This document shows, one piece after another, positions 5,913 to 16,983 of a stretch of DNA of 28,037 bases. The stretch spans positions 1 through 28,037 of IMG/VR virus record IMGVR_UViG_3300040815_000489; one strand, given 5' to 3'. The notes below the pieces were generated by a model. The model had not been told where the DNA came from. It did not search any database and saw nothing but the letters and a program-made list of their open reading frames with translations. The number at the start of each line of letters is the position of its first letter. Positions within the stretch are counted from its first letter, which is position 1. The position numbers were made by a program, and so were the translations under genes. This DNA is from a virus.

Positions 5913-8900
5913 TTAATAACCTCCTTTTAAGGTATAGATAGTAGTAGGGGATACAATGTCTAATATCCCATTTTCAGTTTCAATATACACTGAATTTAAT
6001 TCTTCAGGTATTTTTTCTATAGAAGTAACAGTGCTATTTTTTAGTTTATCTCCTATTTTTATATTTTCGGGAGTTACTATTGTTCCGTCAAGTTTAAACA
6101 TAGGATGATCATTAGTTATCTTTAATTCATTATTTATAATGTAGTAATGGTCTCTTACATGATTTTTTATAATGTCTGTAATTTTTGTAACTCCTTCGTG
6201 GGTTACTATTAGATTTCCTAAATTTAAACTATCTGCTCTAACCAAAGTACCCTCATACAATTCAATCAAAGAATCAGGACTTATACACTTAGCGGCGTCA
6301 TCAAAGTAGGAAGCCGAGGAAGCAGCCGCTACACTATTAAAGGTTAAAGTACAAACAACCGTTCTAGCATTGTTTCCCGAAGGAGAATTAGTCTGACTCC
6401 AACCGCTAGGAAGACTCCCTGTTTGCCAAACCATCTTTTCAGTACTAGAGTTAGCTGTTACTGTCCTAGTTGCTGTACTAGTAGTTGACCCCGTGGCTCT
6501 AGTCCACGTTACAGTAACAGTACCAGACTGTGCTTTAACTACAGTGGACTGACTAACTGTTACTGCCGTTGGAGATACTCCGTTAGGTCCTGGAGGACCT
6601 TGGGGTCCTTGTGGTCCTTGACCGCCTGGAGGTCCTGGATTACCTGCTCCACCTGCAGGTCCTAGAGGGCCGGCGGGTCCATTGGGTCCTTGAGGTCCTT
6701 GAGGTCCAGCGGGTCCTTGAGCTCCAGCAGGTCCTGTTGCGCCTTGAGGTCCCGTAGGTCCTGTGCCTCCAGCAGCACCAGAAGGTCCTGTAGCACCTGT
6801 AGGGCCGGTATTACCTTGTGGTCCTTGAGGTCCCTGGGGACCAGGAGCTCCTGTAAGCCCTTGAGACCCTGTAGGGCCTGTGGGGCCCTGATTACCTTGT
6901 GGACCTGTAGCTCCTGTTGGGCCTGTTTGTCCTTCAGTAATTAAAGGATCTCCAAAGCTGCCAGAGACTAAAGCAGTACTACTTAGCGCTGTACCTATAA
7001 TAGTGTGTGTTACACCTGTCACCCCGCCAGATATTTGAGTTGCATTTGCAAACCAACGGCTAGAAGTTTGCTCATCTACTGTGAACCAGTACCCTTGAGC
7101 TCCATTATAAAAAGTGGGGGTAAGCTTGGTCATATCAGATACCGCAGAGCTGCCCCCTGCAAATACTTGAACCCAAAAAGAAGTATCTGACTGAGGAACA
7201 GTGCTGCGACCAGTATGTGCCTGAGTAGCTGCCCAAACTTTACTACTATGCTGTCTTACACTACCTAGCGCATAAGTACCTCCGCTGGACCAGTTTGATA
7301 TCGAAGGGCTGTTATCGAGAGTTGTTCTCGCTGCTCCGTTATAGAATAAGAACGCACTTAACCCATCAGGTCCTGCTGCGCCTGCGGAACCTGCTGCTCC
7401 TCCTGGGCCTTGAGCTCCGACGACTCCTTGTGGGCCTGTAGCACCTGTAGGGCCTGTAGGACCCCCTGGCCCTTGAGCACCAGGAACACCCTGTGGACCT
7501 TGCTCTCCTGGAAGACCGTCGGGACCAGGAACGCCTTGAGCGCCTTGGGGTCCTTGGATACCGCGCTTGCTCTTTGTTATAGTTTGAACTCTCTGATAGG
7601 TATTAGCTCTACCTAAACTATCTGTTACAACTATAGTGAAGCTTACTGTGCCGACATCCTGAGTGAAGCCTGTAATTTCACCCAATGCATAACTATTAGT
7701 TCCTATAGTAGGAGTGCTATCTATAGTTACGCCTGTTGAAGGTACTACACTCGTTACTCTGAAAGAAGGCTCTGTGTAGGGAGCTGTGCCGTCATAAGGA
7801 AGCTGAACATCTCCTATAAAAGCTGTAATGGTGGTGCCTGAGTTAGCAAATGAAGAAACTACTCCGTTTGCTTGTGCAATTATAGAAACATTATCATTAG
7901 TTAAATTTACTACAGGCGCATCTTGCGCTCCGTCTGATACGCCAACTTGTCCACCAGTCGCACTCGCAGGAAAATAAGTAGAGAATACTTCTCTAGGAGC
8001 TACTCCTGAGCTTCTTTGACTAACTACCAGGACTGCGTATCTTACCCAATAGTAAAAAGTTTGTTTACCCGCACCTGTTACAGCGTCTGTAAATACATCT
8101 CCTTTCGAAATGCCAACAATTTTAGCATTAGACCTATTGTTATCGTTAGATCTCCAGATCTGAACACTATAACTAGCTGGGTTAAATTTAGTGATATTAG
8201 TCCAGCTAAGAGCGATACCGCCTCGATCAGTTTGAGTAGCAGAAAGATTACTAGGAGCTGCGGGAGCAGGTAGGTTTGCTGCTATTCCTTCTACTGCTAC
8301 AATATCTCCTGGGTTATCTGCTTGAACTATATAAGCATTCTCTTCGTGCTCTTCGGCAGTAACTTGTACTAAACAATTATTTTTAAAGTTTAAGTTAGTG
8401 ATTCTAAAGTACTTATTAGTCCAGCCGAATCTAGGATGAGTTATTCTTATAACATCACCTGCAACTAATAAAATAGCCCAAGGTCCTAATGTGAAGTTAA
8501 TCTTAAGGCCTGCTCTAGATTGGTCTAAATATTGTTTAGCGTTTACTCTAGCATTGTAGTAATTAGTTACATAAGGGGAGTCAACCTTGCCCTTCTTAGG
8601 AACCATTCTATCTTCTTTCAAATAGTTAGAATTAAATAATACTACAGATCTTGGTTCAAATCTATTTTGAGGATCGTTTATATTAACGTCTACATGATTA
8701 AAAGTGCCTTTCTGGCCCGCATCTTCTACATCTATGCTACCTATTATATCTAAGGCATTAATTTCATTTACTGCGTAGCTCTCTCCTGCTGTTGAAGTGT
8801 ACGAAGTGGCTGCTCCAGCAGCAGATTCAACGTCTAAAAAGTACTTACCGTTCGAGTATCTGATTAAACCATTAAAATGCCCCAACATACTGTTAATATT

Positions 8901-11900
8901 TGAAAATACAGGTCTTTTTGTATCGAGTACTACATTAGTTTGATGACGCGTAACCTCTCTCTGATTTTGAGATTCCCACCCCATGTATCTCCAGTACTTA
9001 ACACTATCGGAGTCATATAATTCATACCCAGAATTAAATAACTCGGAAGCAGTGTCATAAGACATTACTAGAGGATTTCCATCAAAGTTACCTATACCGG
9101 ATCCTAAAGTAATAGTACTTGATCCACTACCTGAAACCTTTTCAAGATTGAAGGCGGTTACTACATTACTATTAGTGTTAGCACCACTTACTCCGTCCGC
9201 TGTTGCTTGGTATAAAGTACCTAGATTATAGTATAGTTCTCCGGTATAGAAGTATTTCCAATCTGCCCATCTATTACCAAGCTTTCCTACTACGTCTGTA
9301 AAAGTAACTTGAGTTCTTGCAGTTCCATTAATTGTTACGGAAGAAACACTTTCCACAGTCCCTTGGAACAGTGTTTTTGAAGATACAGAATGTTTGTATA
9401 CATCTCCTACGGCTATGGTTGCGGTGGTGCTAGATATAACTGTTACGTCAGATTTGGTATCGCACTTACGTGCAGATAACAAAAAAGAGTCTAAGTCGAG
9501 ATCATTAGTAGTGTCCAGACCCGCCCCATACCTAGAGCTGGTCATATAGTCTAAGAATTGAATTGCAGGGTTAATGCTTACTCTAATATCATCGGCAGGA
9601 AATATCTTATAGGTATCTGAAGCTTTGGGAATATTATCATACTCCCATGCAGTATCTACAGTAGCAACTTTTGCTGAACCATTGTAATCCGAAATAGTAC
9701 GTCTTTGTACTGTTGTGCTACCATCTGCGTGTATATTTGTTAGCTCTATAGTTAAACCGTTATAGATATCATCAGTACTCGAAGCACTAGATGCTAGAGC
9801 TATACCGTCTCTTACAGTTATAAATTTATTTACAAGAGTCGAAGATCCTGTACCCGTACTGCCAAGACCTGAGATAACAGAACCTGAGTATGTAAACTCA
9901 AAACTGTTTAACCAATCAACTCCACCTGTCAAGAAATTTCCGGTAGATGTTACTGATACTTTACGGCCTGCTGTTAGGGCTGCTTGATACTGGGTAAATC
10001 CAGTGCCTATATTGACTTCAGCCGAGTTATTATCGGAAGCTGCGGCGGCACTTACTACTTGTTTCTGTAGAATCACAGGGACTACGCCTGAGTTCTCAAC
10101 GTGATTATGAGCTGCTACGTGATAGACTTTACTACCACTTTGCATGTAAAAACTTGTTTCTGTAGTAGAACCTGTAGGGTCACTAGCAAAGCGTACCCTT
10201 GTAGAAAGGGTTCCATCCATTCTAGTTAAAGTATATTTATCAGCAACAGTAGTAGTGGTAATAGTACTATTGTTACTAGTTTTTTTAATAGTTACTGCTT
10301 CGCCTATATTAAACGAAGTAAGAGCAGTATCAGAAGACTCGTACCCTGCATGTTGCTCATATGAATAGTCATAATTATAGCATCTTATTCCTTTACCCCT
10401 TACAACAAAGTCTAAGGAAGGTATAGTTGTTTCACCTTCTCCAATTTCATAGTTTGCCACTACGTACGCAGTATCTAGTAAGGCATGATTCGCTCCCCAA
10501 TAGTCTGCGGAGCCGCTATAATACGTAGACCCTACTTTAAAATTACTAGCGTTTTGTACAAGTACAGAGTTGGCTCTTTGCTCAGGTTTACCAGTATGTA
10601 CAGTAAGACTCGCGGTCAGAGGAGTACTGAAAAAAGTAGACGCTTCATGAGTTAGACCAGATCCTTGGGTAGTTGCACCTCCTGAGTTAAAGCTAGCTAC
10701 AGGCGTAGGTAGCGGCTCACTTCTAGCGTGCGCTCCTCTACCCTCTGAGTCCCATGTATTGAAACCTTGAGAGAATGAGTGAGACTGCGCATTAAATGTT
10801 CCAGAGAAACGAACTCTAGGGGCAAGAGTGTCTCCTCTATCCATTCGTCCAGAACAAAGTACATCTATAGTGTTTTCAGTTGTTTGAGAGGAGCGAGTAT
10901 CAAAATCGTTAGAATCTATACATATTGAAGACGTGTCATCCATATAGATATCATAAATACCGCCTATCTCTCCTTCTGAGATTGCATAGGCCACAAAAAC
11001 TTGTTTTGAATCACTTGCTAAAGTGTCTACAAATACAGGTATGCTATCCAACTTATTTACACCATAAACCACGGGCAAATACTTTGCATCTAGATTAAAG
11101 CGTAAATCTACTTCTCTGTCTACATCTACTTCGTACTCATAAGTTCTGTATTTCTTTGCTCCATACCAAGTTCTTTTCACAGTAGTTCTAATTCTACTTT
11201 CTTTAACCTGATAAGTAGAAACTAAATTAATAGCTTGCTCGCTATGTAAAAACCCTAAGTCAGTAGCATAGGACGGTCTATGAACGCTTTCTCTGTCCGG
11301 TCTATTATTTGCGTCTAAAGCTCTATGCTGGGCGTCAGAAGTAAGTCTACCACTAATTCTACTAAAATCTGACCAATGACTAGTGACAGACCACGACACA
11401 CTGGCCGCAGAGGTAACATCGTCAGTTAGTTTTCCGGATGCAATTATACCTTTAAAGAGTAGGTAAGGTTTGCCAATAATAAGTCCTTCAGAGTCTAGGT
11501 GCGCCTTATATACAAAAACATCTCTGTTTATGTAGCCGGCATAACTACTATCGCTACGAATATTTAGAATACCCTGAACTTCTGGACTACAAAAATTTAA
11601 ACTATAGACAACACCTGTTTCACTTGTAAGTGTGGACATACCTGTCACACTTGCAGTTTTATTGTCATTAGAAAAAGAGTTTATTCTTATTTTTTTAGTA
11701 TCATTATTACCGGAGCCACTTAGTAACTCTATTAAGTCTCCCTCTCTGAAGCCCGCTTCTACTAAATCTTGTGTAGCTGTAATGCTAGAAGCGGTTATAT
11801 TTAGGCTAGTAATTAATGAGGTATTGAGAGCTGCAGCGGATACTTTTAAACTAATAGAAGACGTCTTAGCTTGAGTACTCTCTGACATGTCTCCCACACT

Positions 11901-12143
11901 TATTAATTTATTTGCAATGTATGTTTGAGGTCCATTGTTATTATTTTGTACATCTTGTGACAGATCATCAAATACTATGTCTATAGAGCCGTCACTTATA
12001 TAAGCGTAATCTGTTGCTTTACGCGCACTCTTGCCTCCTGTCGTTACGACAGGCTTTTCAAACTTAACAAGGTGTGCATACGCAAACGGTTCATTCTCTA
12101 GTAAAGAATCTACTAATCCGCTGTCTAAATCTCTTATTGCCAT
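5913..12143 (-). CDS. Giant tail tip/host-specificity protein (J-like) with collagen-like segments and C-terminal Hint domain, 2076 aa
   Basis: This is the central tail-tip protein, in the place of lambda J after the tape measure and distal tail genes. Residues 1 to about 450 resemble a hub domain (for example [18 protein letters not shown] and [16 protein letters not shown]), possibly a fused gpL-like part. A phage-tail-tip domain around 1130-1270 includes [20 protein letters not shown] fibronectin type III-like domain covers about 1290-1375. Two Gly-X-Y blocks occupy 1528-1594 and 1738-1855. Between them is a small Trp-rich module resembling a CBM5/12 chitin-binding fold. A beta domain (1856-1950) leads to the Hint domain, 1953-2076. 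The start ATG overlaps the previous stop (TAATG). No separate gpK or gpI homologue is seen. Its job is host recognition and tail tip assembly. The Hint end suggests the mature protein is cut or joined to another molecule. Confidence 0.88.
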   Translation of the reverse strand: MAIRDLDSGLVDSLLENEPFAYAHLVKFEKPVVTTGGKSARKATDYAYISDGSIDIVFDDLSQDVQNNNNGPQTYIANKLISVGDMSESTQAKTSSISLKVSAAALNTSLITSLNITASSITATQDLVEAGFREGDLIELLSGSGNNDTKKIRINSFSNDNKTASVTGMSTLTSETGVVYSLNFCSPEVQGILNIRSDSSYAGYINRDVFVYKAHLDSEGLIIGKPYLLFKGIIASGKLTDDVTSAASVSWSVTSHWSDFSRISGRLTSDAQHRALDANNRPDRESVHRPSYATDLGFLHSEQAINLVSTYQVKESRIRTTVKRTWYGAKKYRTYEYEVDVDREVDLRFNLDAKYLPVVYGVNKLDSIPVFVDTLASDSKQVFVAYAISEGEIGGIYDIYMDDTSSICIDSNDFDTRSSQTTENTIDVLCSGRMDRGDTLAPRVRFSGTFNAQSHSFSQGFNTWDSEGRGAHARSEPLPTPVASFNSGGATTQGSGLTHEASTFFSTPLTASLTVHTGKPEQRANSVLVQNASNFKVGSTYYSGSADYWGANHALLDTAYVVANYEIGEGETTIPSLDFVVRGKGIRCYNYDYSYEQHAGYESSDTALTSFNIGEAVTIKKTSNNSTITTTTVADKYTLTRMDGTLSTRVRFASDPTGSTTETSFYMQSGSKVYHVAAHNHVENSGVVPVILQKQVVSAAAASDNNSAEVNIGTGFTQYQAALTAGRKVSVTSTGNFLTGGVDWLNSFEFTYSGSVISGLGSTGTGSSTLVNKFITVRDGIALASSASSTDDIYNGLTIELTNIHADGSTTVQRRTISDYNGSAKVATVDTAWEYDNIPKASDTYKIFPADDIRVSINPAIQFLDYMTSSRYGAGLDTTNDLDLDSFLLSARKCDTKSDVTVISSTTATIAVGDVYKHSVSSKTLFQGTVESVSSVTINGTARTQVTFTDVVGKLGNRWADWKYFYTGELYYNLGTLYQATADGVSGANTNSNVVTAFNLEKVSGSGSSTITLGSGIGNFDGNPLVMSYDTASELFNSGYELYDSDSVKYWRYMGWESQNQREVTRHQTNVVLDTKRPVFSNINSMLGHFNGLIRYSNGKYFLDVESAAGAATSYTSTAGESYAVNEINALDIIGSIDVEDAGQKGTFNHVDVNINDPQNRFEPRSVVLFNSNYLKEDRMVPKKGKVDSPYVTNYYNARVNAKQYLDQSRAGLKINFTLGPWAILLVAGDVIRITHPRFGWTNKYFRITNLNFKNNCLVQVTAEEHEENAYIVQADNPGDIVAVEGIAANLPAPAAPSNLSATQTDRGGIALSWTNITKFNPASYSVQIWRSNDNNRSNAKIVGISKGDVFTDAVTGAGKQTFYYWVRYAVLVVSQRSSGVAPREVFSTYFPASATGGQVGVSDGAQDAPVVNLTNDNVSIIAQANGVVSSFANSGTTITAFIGDVQLPYDGTAPYTEPSFRVTSVVPSTGVTIDSTPTIGTNSYALGEITGFTQDVGTVSFTIVVTDSLGRANTYQRVQTITKSKRGIQGPQGAQGVPGPDGLPGEQGPQGVPGAQGPGGPTGPTGATGPQGVVGAQGPGGAAGSAGAAGPDGLSAFLFYNGAARTTLDNSPSISNWSSGGTYALGSVRQHSSKVWAATQAHTGRSTVPQSDTSFWVQVFAGGSSAVSDMTKLTPTFYNGAQGYWFTVDEQTSSRWFANATQISGGVTGVTHTIIGTALSSTALVSGSFGDPLITEGQTGPTGATGPQGNQGPTGPTGSQGLTGAPGPQGPQGPQGNTGPTGATGPSGAAGGTGPTGPQGATGPAGAQGPAGPQGPQGPNGPAGPLGPAGGAGNPGPPGGQGPQGPQGPPGPNGVSPTAVTVSQSTVVKAQSGTVTVTWTRATGSTTSTATRTVTANSSTEKMVWQTGSLPSGWSQTNSPSGNNARTVVCTLTFNSVAAASSASYFDDAAKCISPDSLIELYEGTLVRADSLNLGNLIVTHEGVTKITDIIKNHVRDHYYIINNELKITNDHPMFKLDGTIVTPENIKIGDKLKNSTVTSIEKIPEELNSVYIETENGILDIVSPTTIYTLKGGY
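5916..6287 (-). other. Hint (hedgehog/intein-type) self-processing domain of the tip protein
   Basis: Residues 1953-2076 of the tip protein. The domain opens with Cys1953 in [13 protein letters not shown], the place of the nucleophilic first residue of inteins and Hog domains. Block B is present as ITNDHPMF, with T2010 and H2013 in the T-x-x-H arrangement. Further strands follow ([32 protein letters not shown]). It ends YTLKGGY at the true stop codon, with no C-terminal His-Asn and no C-extein. The expected chemistry is an N-S acyl shift at Cys1953, leaving a thioester that water, a thiol, or an amine on another molecule could resolve. Activity is inferred from motifs. Confidence 0.75.
6579..6932 (-). 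repeat. Collagen-like segment 2, 39 Gly-X-Y triplets
   Basis: Residues 1738-1855 of the tip protein form 39 uninterrupted Gly-X-Y triplets plus a final Gly. The block is rich in GPQ, GPT, GAT and GPA, with only four Pro in the Y position (GAP, GNP and two GPP). It should form a rigid trimeric triple helix about 33 nm long (39 triplets at roughly 0.86 nm each). The DNA is a GC-rich, internally repetitive tract in an otherwise AT-rich gene. Confidence 0.93.
7362..7562 (-). repeat. Collagen-like segment 1, 22 Gly-X-Y triplets
   Basis: Residues 1528-1594 of the tip protein form 22 perfect Gly-X-Y triplets plus Gly, beginning [20 protein letters not shown]. Three triplets have Pro in Y (GVP twice, GLP once). 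It is separated from segment 2 by about 143 residues holding a Trp-rich, CBM5/12-like module ([17 protein letters not shown], then [10 protein letters not shown]). Confidence 0.93.
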
Positions 12144-12868
12144 TACTGTACTTCTTCTAGGCTTAACGAAAACTGATATAAGTTATCTGTATTTAATGAA
12201 TATTGTTGAACGTCTTTTGCTATTACTTTGATTAACGGATTATGAAAAACAAAGTCATCAGCTGCAGCTACTGCCTTCTGTAAGCCTGGTACAAAATGAA
12301 TTCTTACCTGACTAGAGGTAGGCTGTGGTTGTCCACTTTGATAATCACTACTATTCTCTACTCGAGTTACCATGTAAGTTTTAGTGTGATTTGAGTTAGA
12401 TCCGTCTATAGTAAATAAATCTCCAGGAAGAGGAGTTTTATTAGTAGTATTGCTATAACCACCTTTCCCTAATAGAGCTTTAGTAGCGCCTGCAGCTAAA
12501 GTTGATGTAGCATCTAAATTAACTGTATCTGTCCAATTAGCAAAAGAGATATCTTGAGGGACTCTATGCTGCGGTAGAGACACATAAAAAGGAGTTAGGC
12601 CGCCTCTTTTACCTAAAATAAAAGTATAGATATTTTCAAAATCTGCTCTTATCATTGGATTATACTTAATATTTATTGTCCACTTATGGGCAGCTACTGC
12701 ACGTGCGAGCAGCCTTCCTGAGTTAGTAAAATCTTTAATAATGGGCTGATTAGAAGTCAACTGGACTGACGCAAACCCCGGGCCTGCGTCTCCTGCTACT
12801 TGACCTGCTGTTCCAATAGCGTTATTTGGATCAGGTAAAACATTTTGAAAATTTGCAAATTGTGCCAT
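12143..12868 (-). CDS. Distal tail / minor tail protein (lambda gpM/Dit-like), 241 aa
   Basis: The gene sits between the tape measure and the tip protein, where siphoviruses keep the distal tail or gpM-type protein. It is joined to both by TAATG overlaps. Recognisable features are an N-terminal [12 protein letters not shown] stretch; a central [27 protein letters not shown] segment typical of minor tail proteins that bring an F-x-x-I helix and a beta strand together; and the ending [11 protein letters not shown]. Residues about 110-190 form an inserted beta domain. The expected role is a ring at the tail end joining tube and tip. The family call is by position and general pattern; no catalytic motif is seen. 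Confidence 0.75.
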   Translation of the reverse strand: MAQFANFQNVLPDPNNAIGTAGQVAGDAGPGFASVQLTSNQPIIKDFTNSGRLLARAVAAHKWTINIKYNPMIRADFENIYTFILGKRGGLTPFYVSLPQHRVPQDISFANWTDTVNLDATSTLAAGATKALLGKGGYSNTTNKTPLPGDLFTIDGSNSNHTKTYMVTRVENSSDYQSGQPQPTSSQVRIHFVPGLQKAVAAADDFVFHNPLIKVIAKDVQQYSLNTDNLYQFSLSLEEVQ

Positions 12869-15800
12869 TAGTATCTACTCACTCCACCTGCAGATTGTGT
12901 AAACGTTGAAGTGTCTACGTCTTCTACAAAGTCCTGCCCATATGTATTGGCGGCCTGTCTAATCATTCCTATGATGTTTCCTCTTTGTGCAACAAGTAGA
13001 TCTTCTACTCCTGATGCATCTACTGTATTGATATTGAAGCTCACATTACTTACTCCGCCTGCTGCGATGTCATCATTAGGAACTATTCTGCCTGGCATTT
13101 CAGGAACAAATAATTCTGGCCCCTGCTCTCCTACTACGAAGCCGGTATTGCCTCCCTCGGCTCTGTTCTTGTAGCCAGAGAAAGCTGGTTTAAATGAGTC
13201 CATACCACCAGTGCCGTCCGCACCCCTTGCGTAAGCTAGCTCTCCTCGAGCTCCTCTAGAAGTTGCAAGATCGGCACTACTGTTTCTACTACCCATAGAA
13301 ATTTTGCCAGCTTGACCTCCTCCTCCACCGGCTGCTCCGATAGAACCGCCACCATTATAAGAAGAAGAAGCGATAGTAGACAACTGCTTAGCACCCATTG
13401 CTACAACAGCAGCAGCAGCTACTGCGGCTAAGGCAGGCCCTACATACGGTATACCTACCATTGCTTTATAAGCTTCTATAGCACCTGTAGCTGTGGCCAT
13501 TACAGTTTGAGCCATTTTCATTTTTTTATCGACTTCAAACGCTTTCTTTTTCTCAGCTTCTTTTTTCTTTTCTAACTGAGCTATTTTAGCTAAGGACTCT
13601 TTCGACTTGCCGTCTCTTTTCTTCTCTGCGGCTATCTCTCCGTCGAGAGCTTTAACTCTTGCATCGGAAGCGGCTTTCTGTGTGCCTCCAATAGCTTGTA
13701 TCATACTGTTGGCAGCAGCCATTCCTGCCATGATCTTACTTCCTGCTGATTTACCTGAATCACCTATAATCTCAAAAGCAGTTGTAAAACTTTCAGCCAT
13801 ACTTCCTATACCTGTGGCCATACTGCCCATTACAGCTCCCTCAGGTCCTAATGCTTTAAAATCTTCCCCTAAGTTTTTAAGAGCTTCACTAGCTTGCAGT
13901 ATAGATCCCTTAATCTGGTCTGATTTTGCGGTAGCTAGCGCAGTTTCTGCTATCTTTAGTTCTGCTAAAGTAGCGTCCCCCATAACAAAAGCTCCCATTA
14001 AACCTGCGTACTGTGCTTCTGCCTCTTCAACTGCTATCTGTAAACCTGCTCTGGCCGTATCTCCTTTCGCTGATCCTACTAGGCTTGCGCTTCCTCCCAT
14101 ATTATCAGAAAGAACTTGCGCTTGTGCCTCGCCTTGCTTAGCTGAGTTTAAAAGCAACTGAATACGAAGAGTTTCTTGCATTCGTGTAAGCTTTTTTGCC
14201 TCTATAGGGTCTAATTCTGTCAGTAGTGCTAGTCTATTAGCTTCCATTTGAAGAGCTAAACCTGTCTGTTCATTAGATAGCTTTAAAGATTGTGCAAAGC
14301 TTCCTGTGTGAAAATTGGCAAGTTCTTGAGAAACAGCTAGTGCTTGTTGTTGCGCGCTTAAAGATATTAACTCATTCCTAAACTGAGTAGTTGTCATGTT
14401 TGCTAAACCAAGGGCATTTTCAAATTCAGCGAGCCGCTCTGTTGCAGCATCAAACTGCTCTAAAGTTTGTAAGCCCCCAGCGGTCTGCTTGGCATTAGCT
14501 TCTAGTGCCTTTAAATTTTGTATGGCTTTTTCTGCGTCCCCTCCACCTAGATTACTTGCTATTTTGGACCCAATACCGGATATGCCTTCTGCTAAATCTT
14601 TAGCTCCTGAAGTTGCTGCTCTTGCGGCTATCTCTAGCTTAGTTAAATTAGCTATATCTTCTTGTGTTGCGTCGGGAGAGAGGGCTTTATTTATAGCTGC
14701 TTCATATAGTTTTGAAATCTTACCAGCGCCTGCGACGGAGTCTCTTAGCTTATCCATAGCTTCTGCTTGATTTTTAAGTATTTTAGCTTTTTGTGATTCA
14801 CTCGCAGAGTCGGGAATTATAAAGTCACTTCTAATTTTACCAGCTTGACCTGATACTCCTAGTGTCCCTACAGCCTTAGCTACTGCCATACCTTTCTTAG
14901 CTGAGTCTGCTTGTGCATTAATACCTGCAGCAATACCTTCCATGTCGGCTTTCATCTTACCGGCAGCAGCTGAGTACCCTTCTAAGGCTTCTTTTGATCT
15001 AATTACGGCAGCGTTACCTTCTTCAAATCTTTTTAAAGCTCCCATGTTGTTTTCAACAGCAGATGTTGCTAGATTAACAGTCTCTGACATCCCTACAAAG
15101 TCATCAGTTAGCTTTACTACTCCCGAGCTTGTATCTTCAAATAAAACTATGCTATCCTGCAGAGTAGATTTGTAGTCAAAAGCGTCCATAGTTCCTTCCC
15201 CGCCCAGGATATTTACTACATTAATTACACTATTTATGCCTTTAATCACACCATTTATAATTCCATCAAGAGCTGTCATATAGCCTCTTACAACGAAGTT
15301 TATACCGTCTTTCAGCATGCCAAACAAAGAAAGTACTCCTGTACTTATACTCTCTACTACCCCCAGTATGCCTCTAGCCGTCGCATTAAACGCTTTGGCC
15401 ATAACGCTCAGTATGCCATCTACTAATTTAGCTGAGTTTAATAATATAGTGTAAGGTGAGTTAAAGATAGCCATAAATAGCTCTTTAATCATTAGTAAGA
15501 CACCAATAAAACCTGCAAAAGACATAGCCTTACTTATAGCTCCACCCATAACGCCTGCGGCTTTTCCAACTACTACGAAAGCTCCCGCGACCTTAGTTTT
15601 TAGTGTAGTTGCCAGGACGCTTGCCTGTAGAGTCGCAGATTTAAACGCAACTTTCATTCTCTGGCCAGTAGTCATTACCCTTGCATCAATTTGAGAGAAT
15701 GAACTTGTAAAGCCACGAACTAGTTCAATGTTTACACCTTTGAACATACCCGTAGTAATTTTACCGTGTCTTTTATAGGAGAATTCTGCGTCTTTTAAAA

Positions 15801-16983
15801 TTTTATTCAGCTGCCCCTTTTGAGCGGGACTTAAAGCAACTCCAGAAGCCACTTTACCAAGTAATGCACTTCCTGCAAGTTTTTTGTTTTGGCCCATTAG
15901 TCCTTTTGCGCCTTTTTGAGCCGCTCCTGCTGCTGCTTCTTGCTGTGCTTTCTTAGTCTTAGATAGCTCTTCTCTGAACTTGGATTGATCCGCAGAAGCT
16001 CTTTTAGCTGCATCGGCATGGCCTTGAGCCCAATCTTCTACTTTTTGACTTATTGTCTCCATAGGAATGGCAGCTTTTAGTATGTTAAGAGCTAATAAGC
16101 CAAAAGCTGCTACTGCTGCGGTACCACTTCTATTTATGATATTTGCAATTCCTTCAAATACAGGTAGTACTGCTTGAGTTGCAGTTTTTACTAGATCTTC
16201 TAAAGTTTTTGCTAATTTTATAAATGGGTTGGTTTTGGCTTCGACTGCACCAAAGAGATCGTTCAACTGCGTTTGAGTTTCTATCAATACTGCCTGGCTT
16301 CGTTGCGAAGCTGTAAGCTCTTTTCTGTTGACTTTTATGGCGTCTGCGTACTTTCTAGTAGCATCTTCTAGCCTTAAGGTAATACCTAATTCGTCTAGTA
16401 ATTCTGGCTCTGCCTTAGAGGCACCTCTTACTAGCCTATCAAAAGAATCTGCAAAATCTCTGCCTAAAGCAGTAGAAGCTTTTCTGGCTCCCTCAGCTAA
16501 GTCTTCTAGCTGCTTAGGGGAGAATCCTTTTGCGAGACCAATAGCAGCGGCCTGTCCTGCCTCAGAAAAACCTAACATGCCGTCGGAGGCCTCTCTAAGT
16601 CTAGAAGTTACGGACTGTAACGCTACGCCTGTATTTCTTGCAAAATCCACCTGTGATTGCTCTAAAATACTTACATCTGCGGCATTTTTTAAGAATTGGA
16701 AAGCGGCAGTTAAAGCAAACACATTGGCAGCTAATACTGCGTATGCAGGGACTAGCCCTCCGCCAATAGTTTGTGCTTGCTTAGAAAAACTTTTAGTAGA
16801 GTTAGCGCCTAATTGCGCTGTACCTTTCTCTAACTTGTTAAATCTATTTTTCTTATTACTGAGCTTATCCGTTGAGCTGCCAAGTTTGTCAGTAGCGGCT
16901 GCAGCAGCTTTTGCTTCTTTTGCAACGACATTAAGAGACCCATTATCGTCTACTTTGATTGTCAACTTTACTGTATTAGCCAC
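12868..16983 (-). CDS. Tail length tape measure protein, 1371 aa
   Basis: A very long Ala/Lys/Gln-rich, mostly helical protein following the chaperone genes. The N-terminal 300 residues (with LVPAYAVLAANVFALTAAFQ near 77-96) match the conserved start of tape measure proteins. Hydrophobic stretches lie near 478-507 and 1176-1198, as expected for segments that enter the host membrane. A Lys/Glu-rich coiled coil precedes the second. The C-terminal third has GEQGPELFVPEMPG near 1283, a motif found at the ends of many tape measures. With about 1.5 A of tail per residue the tail would be near 200 nm. The start is GTG, overlapping the preceding stop (TAGTG), so translation is probably coupled. No lysozyme or peptidase motif was noticed. 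Confidence 0.93.
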   Translation of the reverse strand: MANTVKLTIKVDDNGSLNVVAKEAKAAAAATDKLGSSTDKLSNKKNRFNKLEKGTAQLGANSTKSFSKQAQTIGGGLVPAYAVLAANVFALTAAFQFLKNAADVSILEQSQVDFARNTGVALQSVTSRLREASDGMLGFSEAGQAAAIGLAKGFSPKQLEDLAEGARKASTALGRDFADSFDRLVRGASKAEPELLDELGITLRLEDATRKYADAIKVNRKELTASQRSQAVLIETQTQLNDLFGAVEAKTNPFIKLAKTLEDLVKTATQAVLPVFEGIANIINRSGTAAVAAFGLLALNILKAAIPMETISQKVEDWAQGHADAAKRASADQSKFREELSKTKKAQQEAAAGAAQKGAKGLMGQNKKLAGSALLGKVASGVALSPAQKGQLNKILKDAEFSYKRHGKITTGMFKGVNIELVRGFTSSFSQIDARVMTTGQRMKVAFKSATLQASVLATTLKTKVAGAFVVVGKAAGVMGGAISKAMSFAGFIGVLLMIKELFMAIFNSPYTILLNSAKLVDGILSVMAKAFNATARGILGVVESISTGVLSLFGMLKDGINFVVRGYMTALDGIINGVIKGINSVINVVNILGGEGTMDAFDYKSTLQDSIVLFEDTSSGVVKLTDDFVGMSETVNLATSAVENNMGALKRFEEGNAAVIRSKEALEGYSAAAGKMKADMEGIAAGINAQADSAKKGMAVAKAVGTLGVSGQAGKIRSDFIIPDSASESQKAKILKNQAEAMDKLRDSVAGAGKISKLYEAAINKALSPDATQEDIANLTKLEIAARAATSGAKDLAEGISGIGSKIASNLGGGDAEKAIQNLKALEANAKQTAGGLQTLEQFDAATERLAEFENALGLANMTTTQFRNELISLSAQQQALAVSQELANFHTGSFAQSLKLSNEQTGLALQMEANRLALLTELDPIEAKKLTRMQETLRIQLLLNSAKQGEAQAQVLSDNMGGSASLVGSAKGDTARAGLQIAVEEAEAQYAGLMGAFVMGDATLAELKIAETALATAKSDQIKGSILQASEALKNLGEDFKALGPEGAVMGSMATGIGSMAESFTTAFEIIGDSGKSAGSKIMAGMAAANSMIQAIGGTQKAASDARVKALDGEIAAEKKRDGKSKESLAKIAQLEKKKEAEKKKAFEVDKKMKMAQTVMATATGAIEAYKAMVGIPYVGPALAAVAAAAVVAMGAKQLSTIASSSYNGGGSIGAAGGGGGQAGKISMGSRNSSADLATSRGARGELAYARGADGTGGMDSFKPAFSGYKNRAEGGNTGFVVGEQGPELFVPEMPGRIVPNDDIAAGGVSNVSFNINTVDASGVEDLLVAQRGNIIGMIRQAANTYGQDFVEDVDTSTFTQSAGGVSRY

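Noticed and set aside
5916-6287. Complete splicing intein in the tip protein
   Set aside because: No C-terminal His-Asn dipeptide and no C-extein follow; the frame ends with the domain, so ordinary protein splicing is not possible.
6690-6944. Plus-strand open frame rich in Arg/Ser/Cys
   Set aside because: It is the antisense of the collagen-like repeat; the Gly-X-Y periodicity keeps all frames open. It has no ribosome binding site and no plausible fold.
13607-14161. 184-codon plus-strand open frame opposite the tape measure gene
   Set aside because: It is a mirror of the Ala-rich coding strand with hydrophobic low-complexity translation; the long opposing frame and all flanking genes are on the minus strand.
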